Assembly (NCBI GenBank): GCA_025463925.1
Contig: JAODBK010000046.1
Coordinates: forward strand, 34,735-98,734
DNA from: Acidimicrobiales bacterium
Lineage (GTDB): Bacteria > Actinomycetota > Acidimicrobiia > Acidimicrobiales > AC-14
DNA length: 64,000 bases
Direction of reading: 5' to 3'
Below, piece after piece: positions 42,920-51,573 of the stretch; position 1 is the first letter of the stretch, and every line of letters starts with the position of its first letter. The notes under the pieces were generated by a model that was not told the DNA's origin, did no database searches, and worked only from the letters and a program-made list of their open reading frames with translations. A program made the position numbers and the translations under genes.

Positions 42920-45051
42920 ACGCGCGGCAGCGGAACGGAGCCGCGCACCGTCGAGCCGTGGCCCGGCGACGACTCCCACCGCACGGTGCCGCCGATGGCG
43001 CCCAACCGGTCGCTCATGTTGGTGAAGCCGTGGCCGCGTTGCGCGACCTCGGCGTCGAACCCCGGCCCGTCGTCGGTGACGGTGAACAGCAGGCCGCCCG
43101 ACTCCTCCCAGAGCTTCACCATGACGCGGGAGTCCGGCGCATGCTTGGCCGCGTTCTGCAGCGCTTCGAGGCAGCAGAAGTAGACCGCCGCCTCGATCTC
43201 GGTCGGGAACCGGCCCAGCCCCTCGGCGTCGACGTCGACCGCGAGCGGACTGCGCGACGACGCCGCGCGCAGCGCTTCGATCACGCCGCTGTCGCGGAGC
43301 AGGGGCGGGTAGATGCCGTGGGCAAGATCGCGCAGGTCCTGGATCGTGTCCTTCACGTCGGCGGCCAGCGCGTCGAGCATCTCCGACGCAGTGGCCGGAT
43401 CGTCGACCAGCAGGTCCTTGGCGAGTCGCAGGTTCACGGCCAGCGCGACGAGGTGCTGCTGGGCGCCGTCGTGCAGGTTGCGCTCGATCTTGCGGCGCTC
43501 GGCATCGGCGGTGGCGACGATGCGCGCTCGTGACGCGCGCAGCTCCTCGGCCTGCCGGCGCACCTCGTCGAGGCTGGCCTGCAGAGCCGAGTCGAGCTGG
43601 ACGTTGTGCAGCGCCAACCCCACCTGGCGGGCCAGCTCGGTGAGGACCCGCTCGTCCTCCTCGGTGAAGACGTCGCCTTCGGCCGGGCGCTCGACGACGA
43701 TGAGGCCGAGCAACTCACCGGAGTGACTCACTGGCGCGATCCGCAGCTGCGCGCCGTCGCGGCCCGCGACCAGTGCCGGCAGCCACACCGTCGCCCACGC
43801 GGTTCCCGAGACACCGGCCCGCGCCACGACCGTGCGCTCCTTGGCGCCGACGGCGAGTGTCGCCGCGCCATGGTCGGGGACCGACGCTTCGAGCTCGAGC
43901 ACGTCGCCGCCACCGGTCCACACCTCAGCCGCGGTGAGCGCCATCGTCTTGCGCAGCGACTCCACGAGCTGCAGCAGCAGCTCCTCCATCGGGATGGCGC
44001 GCGTCAGCCGCTGCCCGAAGGTGCGGAGCGCCTCGTCCGGCGCGCGCCGTTCGCCGTACACCAGGCGGTTGGCGGCGTCGGTCAACCGCTCGCGTGCCGG
44101 GACGTACGCGATGGCGGCGATGCCGGCGGCGATCATCGAGAGGCCGAGGAGCTCGCGCTCCTTGCCGGTGGGGGAACGCCCCAGCCCCAGCACGACGACG
44201 ACATACACCGTGATCACGACGACGGTGAGCCCGACCACCGAGACGGTGTGCACGAGCACCTGGTCGATCCGCCCGGCGAGCCGCGGGCTCATGCTGGCGA
44301 CGATGGCGAGCGGGATGAGCGCGGTGCCCGCCGCGGCGACTGCGCCGGCGTGGGCCGGCCAGCCGACGAACACCCGCATGGCGCCCAATGTGATGCCGAT
44401 CTCCGCGGCCATCGCCGCGCCACAGCCGAGCCACTGCAGCCGCTGCCGCATGGTGCCAGCGCTCTTGAGATAGGTCCGGTGGGCGGCCGGCAGCGCGGCG
44501 ATGACGGCGAGGCTCCACGCCACCACGCCGCCGGCGACCGTGACCTGCTCGGAGCGCGAGCCCAGCACGATCCCGATCAGCGCCGCGATCGCGTAGCCCA
44601 CGGCCGCGCCTCCCCGGCGGACGCTGGTCGCGAGGTGGCCGTCGGGCAACGCCAGCAGGACGTGGAACGTGACGGCGATCAGCACGAGGCACGCCAGCGG
44701 CGCCGCGAATCGCGCCGCGTCGGCGCCGCTCCCGGTACGGCCGTCGGCGTAGCGCGCCGCCGCGAACCCCAGCGCGCCCAGCAGCGTGCCGGCTCCGAGC
44801 AGGCGGCCGAGCCGTCGCAGCTCGGCCCGGCGGACGGTGGCGAGCGCGGCGGCAGCCCATGTCGCGACGAGGGCGAGGCGGACCCAGTCGGCGGCCACGA
44901 TGCCGCTCCGGTCGGCGGCGACGACGCCGCCGACCGCGATCGCGATCGCGAGTGGCGCCGCCAGGAGGACGAGCCCGGGCACCGGTGTCCGGGCCGGACC
45001 GGTCGGGCTGCCCTCCGGCGCTCGCGCCAGGACCGTGTCGAGTGCCGTCAT
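42916..45051 (-). CDS. Multi-pass membrane histidine kinase with GAF domain
   Basis: A 711-residue kinase. The first ~310 residues hold about eight to ten membrane helices (PGLVLLAAPLAIAIAVGGVV; FAAPLACLVLIAVTFHVLLA; TVSVVGLTVVVITVYVVVVL). A GAF domain (~345-490) and a coiled coil (LQASLDEVRRQAEELRASRA) follow. The HisKA_3 helix has RRKIERNLHDGAQQHLVAL (His near 527), and the HATPase domain has LEALQNAAKHAPDSR and DDGPGFDAEV. ATG 45051 overlaps the stop of the ABC ATPase gene. This operon (receiver-cyclase, ATPase, kinase) faces two receivers on the other strand. Confidence 0.93.
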   Translation of the reverse strand: MTALDTVLARAPEGSPTGPARTPVPGLVLLAAPLAIAIAVGGVVAADRSGIVAADWVRLALVATWAAAALATVRRAELRRLGRLLGAGTLLGALGFAAARYADGRTGSGADAARFAAPLACLVLIAVTFHVLLALPDGHLATSVRRGGAAVGYAIAALIGIVLGSRSEQVTVAGGVVAWSLAVIAALPAAHRTYLKSAGTMRQRLQWLGCGAAMAAEIGITLGAMRVFVGWPAHAGAVAAAGTALIPLAIVASMSPRLAGRIDQVLVHTVSVVGLTVVVITVYVVVVLGLGRSPTGKERELLGLSMIAAGIAAIAYVPARERLTDAANRLVYGERRAPDEALRTFGQRLTRAIPMEELLLQLVESLRKTMALTAAEVWTGGGDVLELEASVPDHGAATLAVGAKERTVVARAGVSGTAWATVWLPALVAGRDGAQLRIAPVSHSGELLGLIVVERPAEGDVFTEEDERVLTELARQVGLALHNVQLDSALQASLDEVRRQAEELRASRARIVATADAERRKIERNLHDGAQQHLVALAVNLRLAKDLLVDDPATASEMLDALAADVKDTIQDLRDLAHGIYPPLLRDSGVIEALRAASSRSPLAVDVDAEGLGRFPTEIEAAVYFCCLEALQNAAKHAPDSRVMVKLWEESGGLLFTVTDDGPGFDAEVAQRGHGFTNMSDRLGAIGGTVRWESSPGHGSTVRGSVPLPRV

Positions 45052-45779
45052 CCGGTGCTGGTCACCCCGGACCCCGCCCGGTCACCGCTCCCACCGCCTT
45101 GCCCGTCGTCGACGACGCGACCGTCGCGCATCACCGCGATCCGCTGGGCCGCGGCGGCGACGTCGTCGTCGTGCGTGACCATGAGGATCGTCTGCCCGCC
45201 GGCGTGCAACCGGCGGAACAGCTCGAGCACCTCCTGGCCGCCTTCGGAGTCGAGCGCGCCGGTGGGCTCGTCGGCGAGCACGAGCGTCGGCTCGTTCGCC
45301 AACGCGCGCGCGATCGCGAGCCGTTGCCGCTGCCCACCGGACAGCACGCCCGGAACCGCCTTCGCCTTGTCACCGAGACCGAGCAGGTCGAGCAGGTCGC
45401 GCGCCCGCGTCTCGGCCGCCTTCCGCTTGCGGCCGGCGACGATCGCGGGAAGCGCGACGTTCTCCAGCACGCTCATCCCCTCGAGCAGGTTGAAGAACTG
45501 GAACACGATCCCGATGTGCCGGCGGCGCATGCGCGCCAGCTCGTCCTCGGACCGGCCGGTCACCTCTTCACCGTCGAGCGTGATCGTGCCGTCGTCGGCG
45601 GTGTCGAGCCCGGCGATGAGGTTGAGCATCGTCGACTTGCCGCACCCCGACGGGCCCATCACCGCGACGAACTCGCCACGGGCCATGGTCAGGTCGGCGC
45701 CCCGCAAGGCGCGGACCGGCGCGTTCTCGGCTTCGAAGGTCTTGCGGACCCCGCGTACCAGCAGCACGTCGTCACTCAC
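45048..45779 (-). CDS. ABC transporter ATP-binding protein (MacB/LolD type)
   Basis: A 243-residue ATPase with Walker A GPSGCGKST, signature LSGGQRQRLAIARAL, Walker B LVLADEPTGALDSEGGQ and switch His in VTHDDDVAAAA. It belongs to the type VII/MacB-LolD group that works with FtsX-like permeases. None is adjacent on this strand, but a large FtsX-like permease is encoded at 49148-51541, beyond the cyclic-nucleotide genes, and is the likely partner. GTG 45779 overlaps the cyclase stop (GTGA); its own stop overlaps the kinase start (ATGA). Confidence 0.92.
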   Translation of the reverse strand: MSDDVLLVRGVRKTFEAENAPVRALRGADLTMARGEFVAVMGPSGCGKSTMLNLIAGLDTADDGTITLDGEEVTGRSEDELARMRRRHIGIVFQFFNLLEGMSVLENVALPAIVAGRKRKAAETRARDLLDLLGLGDKAKAVPGVLSGGQRQRLAIARALANEPTLVLADEPTGALDSEGGQEVLELFRRLHAGGQTILMVTHDDDVAAAAQRIAVMRDGRVVDDGQGGGSGDRAGSGVTSTG

Positions 45780-47110
45780 GGTTGCACTCCCAACTTGAAC
45801 GCCGTCACCGGCGCATCCCGACCCTTGACCAATTGCGGCGGCAGCGCCACCGCGTCGCACGGCGACGACAGGCTCGCCATCGTCGGACCGCTGAGCACCG
45901 TCTCGCCCGCGTCGGCGAACTGCTGGAGCCGTTGCGCCAGGTTCACCGTGTCACCGACGAGGGTGTACTCGAGACGCTCGTCGGAGCCGAGCAGCGCCGC
46001 CGCCGCCTCGCCCGTCGACAAGCCGATGCCGAGCCCGAACGGCGGCCGGCTCTCCGTCACCCAGACGTCGTTGATGGTGCGCTGCTTGGCGTGCATCTCG
46101 AACGCAGCGGCCACCGCGCGATCGGCGTGATCCTCCTGCGGGAACGGCGCGCCGAACACCGCCATCACCGCGTCGCCGACGAACTGCATCACGGTGCCGC
46201 CCTCGCCGAGGATGGCGTCGTTCATCGCCGCCCGGTGCTCGTTGAGCTGCGCGGCCAGCTTGGTGGGGTCGGCGTGCTCGGCGATCGTCGAGTAGGCGCG
46301 GATGTCGGACATCAGCACCGTCACCAGCAGGCGCTCGGTCTCGCCGATGCGCCGGCCTTCCAGGCGGAGCTTCTCGGCCAGGCCGCCGGGCAGCAGGCGG
46401 GACAGCGTCTCGCCCTGCTCCTCGCGATCGACGATCGCCTGGTGCAGCATGCGCAGGCGCCGCAGCGCGCCGTCGCCGCCGGCCGACACGCCCTTGGCGA
46501 GCGTGAGGAACAGTTCCTCGACCGCAGCGCTGACCGCTTCCGGCGTCGTGCGCTGGGCGACCGCGATCGCCTTCATCGGCTTGCCGGCGGCGACCATGTT
46601 GAGGAGCTCCTCCTCGGCCGGGTCGAGGTCGCCCTCCTTGCGGACCGGGCGGACCAGTGCGTCCACGATCGCCGGGTCGAGCGCGGTGCCCCCTGTCGCG
46701 ACCGCCCGTACTGCGTCCACGAGCTGATCGCCTTCGGCGATGCGGTCCTTGAGCAGATAGCCGTAGCCGGCCGAACCCTCGGCGAGGAGCGCGACCGCGT
46801 ACTCGGGGTCGTCGTACTGCGAGAGCACGACGACGCCCGTGCCGGGATGCCGTTTTCGCACCTCTTTTGCGGCTTCGATCCCTTCCCGCTGGAAGTTCGG
46901 CGGCATCCGGATGTCGGTGACGAGCACCTGCGGCGCCAGCTTCTCGGCGCCGGCGAGCAGCTCGTCGTAGTCCGCGGCGACGCCGACGACGTCGAGGTCG
47001 GCTTGGCGCTGCAGCAGCGCCCGCACCCCCTCGCGGACGATCAGGTTGTCGTCGGCGAGGAACACGCTGATGACGCCCGCGGTGGTCGCCCCCTCCTCCA
47101 TGTCCGCCAT
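45776..47110 (-). CDS. Receiver, degenerate LuxR helix and class III nucleotide cyclase fusion
   Basis: A 444-residue signalling protein. The receiver is complete (ISVFLADDNLIVREG; LVTDIRMPP; VVVLSQYDDP; YLLKDRI; 1-130). Residues ~155-205 resemble a LuxR helix-turn-helix (LDPAEEELLNMVAAGKPMKA) but have lost the basic recognition helix. Residues ~265-405 are a class III adenylate/guanylate cyclase: metal Asp in LMSDIRAYST, second Asp in MQFVGDAVMAVFGAP, and Asn/Arg in VGDTVNLAQRLQQ. The purine-selecting Lys of adenylate cyclases is Gln here, so base specificity is uncertain. Phosphorylation by the co-encoded kinase probably controls cyclase output. ATG 47110; divergent from the cyclic-nucleotide-binding gene. 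Confidence 0.92.
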   Translation of the reverse strand: MADMEEGATTAGVISVFLADDNLIVREGVRALLQRQADLDVVGVAADYDELLAGAEKLAPQVLVTDIRMPPNFQREGIEAAKEVRKRHPGTGVVVLSQYDDPEYAVALLAEGSAGYGYLLKDRIAEGDQLVDAVRAVATGGTALDPAIVDALVRPVRKEGDLDPAEEELLNMVAAGKPMKAIAVAQRTTPEAVSAAVEELFLTLAKGVSAGGDGALRRLRMLHQAIVDREEQGETLSRLLPGGLAEKLRLEGRRIGETERLLVTVLMSDIRAYSTIAEHADPTKLAAQLNEHRAAMNDAILGEGGTVMQFVGDAVMAVFGAPFPQEDHADRAVAAAFEMHAKQRTINDVWVTESRPPFGLGIGLSTGEAAAALLGSDERLEYTLVGDTVNLAQRLQQFADAGETVLSGPTMASLSSPCDAVALPPQLVKGRDAPVTAFKLGVQP

Positions 47111-47234
47111 TACCCCACATTGTGCTCGCTCTTGTCCGGGTTGCCGCCCCGTGTCCGCCGAGGGGTGCTAGCCACACCGCACGAGACCCGCTGGTGCCCT
47201 GTCGCCCGGCCCGCCCATTGGCCACAATCCTCGT

Positions 47235-48245
47235 ATGCGATACGAGGCCACAACCATGTCACTGTCGTGGATCCCCTCGGAAGCGATCGGGGGGGCGATG
47301 CGGATGCCGTTCGATGCCGGCTTCACGCACTACGACGAGCCGCCGCCGGACCACATCGAAGACATCGAGAAGCTCCGTGATGCAGACCGCTTCCGGTTCG
47401 CGAACGTGCTGCGGGCCTGGATCGAGGTCGACGCCGACGGGCGCATCGAGAAGCTGGGCTACGACGGCGGCGGCCTCATGGGCTCGACCACGGTGCGCGT
47501 GCCGGGACTGTCGCACACCTTCGAGGCCGTCGCCCTTCCGGACATCCAGCGCGAACCCGAGCTCGTGGCCGGCGGCACCGCGGTGCGGTTCGTCCAGACC
47601 TGCGGCGGCCGCACTGGCCTGCCGGCACCGCGGCGGGTTCGGCGCAAGCCGTTCCTGCAGTGGTCGGCGCCGCTCGTGTGGAGCACGCTCGCGCTCACGA
47701 TCCGCAACGACGGCACGTCGAGCCTCGAGGTGCTGGGCGCGAGCCGGTTCCCGCGGCACTGGGTGTACGACGAGACGGGGAACCTCGCCGCGAAGAGCGG
47801 GCTGACCGACTTCAAGGACTGGTACCGCAAGTCGTTCGGCAAGCACACGCCGTGGGGCGACGAGGAGTCGCCGGCGCTCGTGACCGCGGTCGAGACCGCG
47901 CTTGAGCGGGCGCTGTCGACGCGCATCATGCGCGGTGGCGCCAAGCCCAAGGTGAAGAAGGTCAAGGCCGGCAAGCTGCTCGCGGAGCAGGGCGCCGAGG
48001 CGACCGAGCTCTATCTCGTCCTCGACGGCGTCGTGCGGATCGAGCACGACGGCGAGCGGCTGGCCGAGTTCGGGCCCGGCGCGCTGCTCGGCGAACGGGC
48101 CGCCCTCGAAGGCGGCCGTCGCACGTCGACGATGGTCGCGGTCACCAATTGCCGGGTCGCGGTCGCGGCGTTCGACGACATCGACCGCTCGGCCCTCGAG
48201 GAACTGTCGACGGGGCACCGCCGGGAGGACGGGAGCCGGTCGTGA
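47235..48245 (+). CDS. Cyclic nucleotide-binding domain protein
   Basis: A 336-residue protein. Residues ~245-330 form a cNMP-binding beta-barrel: LLAEQGAEATELYLVLDGVV, then the phosphate-binding cassette GPGALLGERAALEGGRRTST, which keeps the Glu and Arg that contact the ribose and phosphate. The N-terminal ~230 residues form an unrecognised domain (FDAGFTHYDEPPPDHIEDI; FRFANVLRAWIEVDADGRI; KSGLTDFKDWYRKSFGKHTP). It has no DNA-binding motif, so it is not a CRP-type transcription factor. It starts 124 bp from the divergent cyclase gene and 16 bp before the MBL hydrolase gene. ATG 47256, after ACGAGG, is an alternative start. Confidence 0.85.
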   Translation: MRYEATTMSLSWIPSEAIGGAMRMPFDAGFTHYDEPPPDHIEDIEKLRDADRFRFANVLRAWIEVDADGRIEKLGYDGGGLMGSTTVRVPGLSHTFEAVALPDIQREPELVAGGTAVRFVQTCGGRTGLPAPRRVRRKPFLQWSAPLVWSTLALTIRNDGTSSLEVLGASRFPRHWVYDETGNLAAKSGLTDFKDWYRKSFGKHTPWGDEESPALVTAVETALERALSTRIMRGGAKPKVKKVKAGKLLAEQGAEATELYLVLDGVVRIEHDGERLAEFGPGALLGERAALEGGRRTSTMVAVTNCRVAVAAFDDIDRSALEELSTGHRREDGSRS

Positions 48246-48261
48246 CGACCGGCGCCTGACG

Positions 48262-49089
48262 ATGCGGATCCACCTGTGCGGCGTGCGCGGCTCGACGCCG
48301 TCACCGGGCGCCGAGTTCGCCCGGTTCGGCGGGCACACGTCGTGTGTGGCGATCGCCCACGACGGTGGCACCGCGCCGGTACTGGTGCTCGACGCCGGCA
48401 CCGGGTTGCGGCGGGTGAGCGGCCTGCTCGAAGGCGACGCGTTCCGCGGCACGATCCTGCTCACCCACCTTCACTGGGACCACGTGCAGGGCCTCCCGTT
48501 CTTCGCCGCCGGTGACCGTCCCGACGCCGACGTGCGCATGCTGATGCCCGTCGACGGCGACGACGGCCTCGAGCCGGTGGACGTGCTTGCTCGCGGCATG
48601 TCGCCGCCGCACTTCCCGATCACGCCGCGGGAGCTGCGCGGCCGGTGGTCGTTCGAGGCGATCAAACCCGGCGTGCACGAGTTCGAGGGGTTCGTCGTCA
48701 CCGTCGCCGAAGTGCCGCACAAAGGTGGCCCCACCGTCGGGTACCGCGTCGACGACGGTCGTCAGGCGGTCGTCTACGTGCCGGACCACGGGCCGCCCTC
48801 GCCCGAGGAGCTCGACGCCGCCGTCGTCGAGTTGGCGCGGGGCGCCGACCTCCTGCTCCACGACGCGCAACACACCGCCGAGGAATGGCCCGGCCGGTTC
48901 CACTTCGGCCATTCGTCGGCGGAGTACGCGGTGGCGACGGGCCTGGCCGCCGGGGTCGGCGAGGTCGTGCTGTTCCATCACGACCCCGGCCGCACCGATG
49001 CCGAGCTCGACCGGTTGCTCGACCGCTTCCAGGACGCGCCCGTGGCCGTTCGGGTCGCCGTCGAGGGCTCGGTGCTCGACCGGACGTGA
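48262..49089 (+). CDS. Metallo-beta-lactamase-fold hydrolase, candidate cyclic phosphodiesterase
   Basis: A 275-residue enzyme starting MRIHLCGVRGSTPSPG, the start typical of PhnP/RNase Z-like metallo-hydrolases. The metal motif THLHWDHVQG is intact, and further ligands occur in VPHKGG, VPDHG, LLHDAQH and FHFGHSS. Relatives cleave cyclic phosphodiesters or phosphoribosyl cyclic phosphate. Its place 16 bp after the cyclic-nucleotide-binding gene and opposite the cyclase makes a cNMP phosphodiesterase role likely, though unproven. ATG 48262. The FtsX-like permease gene follows 58 bp on. Confidence 0.85.
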   Translation: MRIHLCGVRGSTPSPGAEFARFGGHTSCVAIAHDGGTAPVLVLDAGTGLRRVSGLLEGDAFRGTILLTHLHWDHVQGLPFFAAGDRPDADVRMLMPVDGDDGLEPVDVLARGMSPPHFPITPRELRGRWSFEAIKPGVHEFEGFVVTVAEVPHKGGPTVGYRVDDGRQAVVYVPDHGPPSPEELDAAVVELARGADLLLHDAQHTAEEWPGRFHFGHSSAEYAVATGLAAGVGEVVLFHHDPGRTDAELDRLLDRFQDAPVAVRVAVEGSVLDRT

Positions 49090-49147
49090 GCGGAATCGCC
49101 GGTGGCGATCGTCGGGCTGGTCTTCCGGACGCACTGACGGTCCCGCC

Positions 49148-51541
49148 ATGACTGCGATCCGCCGATGCGCCCGGCGCAGGTTGCGTGACGGCGCCTGGGG
49201 CGTCGTCGCGCTCGCGCTGCTGATCGGCCTCGCCGGAGGGGCGGCCCTGGCGGCGCTGGCCGGCGCCCGGCGGACCGAGACCGCGGCGCCGCGCGTGTGG
49301 AAGCGAAGCGCGGTCGCCGACATCGACCTCTCGGCCAACAGCGGCTTCACCAGTTTCGACGGACCGCGCATCGCGAAGCTCCCGCAGGTGCGCGACCTGA
49401 GCTTTCTCCAAGGATTTGTGGTGGGGGTCGGCGAGCGAGGCGGCCCGGCGCCGGCGACGGTCGATCTCTCGCACGCCGTCACGATGCTGGCCAGCCCGGA
49501 CGGCCACTTCGGGCACACGTTCGGCCGGTTCGACGCGATCCCGGGCTTCGTGGGCCGGATGCCGGACCCGGAACGAGCCGACGAAGTGGTCGTGAACCCC
49601 ACCGCGGTGCGCACCTTCGGTGTCCACCCCGGTTCCGTCCTGCACGCGACGGTCGTCACCCTGGACCCGACGACCTACGCACCCACCGGGACAGTGCCGA
49701 TCGACCTCACCGTGGTGGGCATCGTGGTCCAGCCGAACGAGCTCATCAACACGCAGAACCAGGACCTCGCGTTCCTTCTCGGCACGCCGGCCTTCACACG
49801 ACGTTTCCCGAAGCAGGTGATCTTCGGCACTGCGCAGATCCGGCTGCGCGACCCGAAGCGCGACCTGCGACCGTTCGAGGCCGCACTCCATCGGGAGCTC
49901 CCGGACGTGACGTTCAACGTTCGCCCGGCGAGCCGCGATCTCGCCGTGTTCGGCCACGCCGTCAGGCCGTACGCCGACGCCCTCCGCATCTTCGGGGCGG
50001 TCGTCGCGTTGGCCGGGTTGCTCGTCGCCACGCAGGCGCTCGTCCGCGTCGTCCGTGCCGACGCGGTCGACCAGGCGACGCTCTGGGCCGTCGGCGCGAC
50101 TCGTGGCCAGCGGGGCGCCATCGCGGTCACGAGAGCGTGGACCGCGGTGGTCGCGGGGGCGGGTCTCGCGGTGGTGATCGCGGTCGCGGCGTCGCCGCTG
50201 TTCCCTCTGGGTCTGGCGCGGAGCGTCGAGCCCGCCCGTGGTCGGGCCTTTGACGCGGCCGTGCTCGGAGCGGGTTCCGCCGCGATCGTCGTCGTCCTCG
50301 CGGCCGCCGCCGCGTTCGCCGCCTGGTCGTTCACCACTCGCGCCGGGCGGGCCGACGCGTCGCCCGCGAGGCGCGGTCGGTCCATCGACCGGCTTGCTCG
50401 GGCGGGGGTGTCGCCGTCGGCGGTCGTCGGCGTGCGATTCGCGTATCAACCGGCGGCCGACGGGTCGTCCGGGACCTTGGCCACCACGGTGATCGGCCTG
50501 GTCGCGGCGATCAGCGTGGTGGGTGCGGCGTTGGTGTTCAGCGCCAGCCTCAACCGGTTCGTGCGGACGCCGGCGCAGTATGGATTCACCTGGTCCGCCA
50601 CGCTGGAAGGAATCAACGGTTTCACGCCGGACCAGGTCGATCGGCTCACCCACGACCAGTCATTCGTCGGTGTCACCGCGGGGACGCGCGGCGCGCTCAT
50701 GCTCGACGGCCAACAGGTCGACGGGTACGGGCTGAAGGGCTTGCGGGGGTCCGCCGGACCCGTCGCCACGAAAGGGCGTTTGCCGAGCTCGCCGAACGAG
50801 ATCGCGTTGGGCGCGCAGACGCTGCGCGACTTGCATCGTTCGGTCGGCGACACGATCACCGCGACCGCCAACGATGATTCGCAGATGCGGCTCCGAATCG
50901 TCGGGCGCACCCTGCTGCCCGCGCTGAGCCAAGCGACCGCGCTCGGTGCCGAATATGGCGCCGTGATCACGCTCGACACGCTCTACCGGCTCAATGGCGA
51001 CACCAACGGCACCGTCGAGCTCGCGCTCGTCGACCTGGCGCCAGGCTCGACGCTGGGGGAGTTGCGGCGTCGGTTGGCGCCGGACGGCATCTCGGTGGCC
51101 GGCCCGTCGAAGCCGGGGGACATCCGGAGCTACCAGCACGTGTCGTCGACCCCGTTGCTGCTGGTCGCGTTGCTGGCCATCCTCGGAATCGGCGTCCTCG
51201 TCCATCTGCTGGTCACGTCGGTTCGCGACCGCCGGCGCGATCTTGCGATCCTCAAGGCGATCGGGTTCGCCCGTCGCCAGGTGTGGGCGACGGTGGCCTG
51301 GCAAGCGGCCGCGCTCGTCATCGCGGCGCTGGTCGTCGCGATCCCGCTCGGCATCGCCGGTGGTCGGCGGGCGTGGCAGGCCTTCGACGCCTACCTCGGA
51401 TCGAACTCGCAACCTTCGGTTCCGGTGATCACGTTCGTCGCCATCCCGGCCGCGACGCTCGTCGTGGCCATCGCGATAGCCGCCTTCCCGGCGCGCGCCG
51501 CGGCCCGCACACCAACCGCAGTGGTGTTGGCCGCGGAATGA
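49148..51541 (+). CDS. FtsX/MacB-type ABC transporter permease
   Basis: A 797-residue permease with an N-terminal helix (GVVALALLIGLAGGAALAAL), a large extracytoplasmic domain, and three helices around 270-390 (FGAVVALAGLLVATQAL). A second extracytoplasmic domain follows. The C-terminal FtsX domain runs from LLLVALLAILGIGVLVHLLV, through the coupling segment VRDRRRDLAILKAIGFARRQ, to ending ARTPTAVVLAAE. The latter motifs are diagnostic of the MacB-like superfamily. It has no adjacent ATPase; the LolD-type ATPase at 45048-45779 is the probable partner. ATG 49148 precedes the first helix. Substrate unknown; candidates are lipids, peptides or wall-hydrolase control. Confidence 0.9.
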   Translation: MTAIRRCARRRLRDGAWGVVALALLIGLAGGAALAALAGARRTETAAPRVWKRSAVADIDLSANSGFTSFDGPRIAKLPQVRDLSFLQGFVVGVGERGGPAPATVDLSHAVTMLASPDGHFGHTFGRFDAIPGFVGRMPDPERADEVVVNPTAVRTFGVHPGSVLHATVVTLDPTTYAPTGTVPIDLTVVGIVVQPNELINTQNQDLAFLLGTPAFTRRFPKQVIFGTAQIRLRDPKRDLRPFEAALHRELPDVTFNVRPASRDLAVFGHAVRPYADALRIFGAVVALAGLLVATQALVRVVRADAVDQATLWAVGATRGQRGAIAVTRAWTAVVAGAGLAVVIAVAASPLFPLGLARSVEPARGRAFDAAVLGAGSAAIVVVLAAAAAFAAWSFTTRAGRADASPARRGRSIDRLARAGVSPSAVVGVRFAYQPAADGSSGTLATTVIGLVAAISVVGAALVFSASLNRFVRTPAQYGFTWSATLEGINGFTPDQVDRLTHDQSFVGVTAGTRGALMLDGQQVDGYGLKGLRGSAGPVATKGRLPSSPNEIALGAQTLRDLHRSVGDTITATANDDSQMRLRIVGRTLLPALSQATALGAEYGAVITLDTLYRLNGDTNGTVELALVDLAPGSTLGELRRRLAPDGISVAGPSKPGDIRSYQHVSSTPLLLVALLAILGIGVLVHLLVTSVRDRRRDLAILKAIGFARRQVWATVAWQAAALVIAALVVAIPLGIAGGRRAWQAFDAYLGSNSQPSVPVITFVAIPAATLVVAIAIAAFPARAAARTPTAVVLAAE

Positions 51542-51573
51542 CCCTCGCCGGCCGGAGGCGTTAGCTTCACCGG

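Noticed and set aside
43606..45798. Long plus-strand frame opposite the membrane histidine kinase and ATPase
   Set aside because: Low-complexity Arg/Asp/Gly translation, while the minus strand shows all kinase and Walker motifs.
48698..50653. 651-codon minus-strand frame opposite the MBL and permease genes
   Set aside because: No motifs and Arg/Asp-rich composition; the plus strand encodes recognised proteins throughout.
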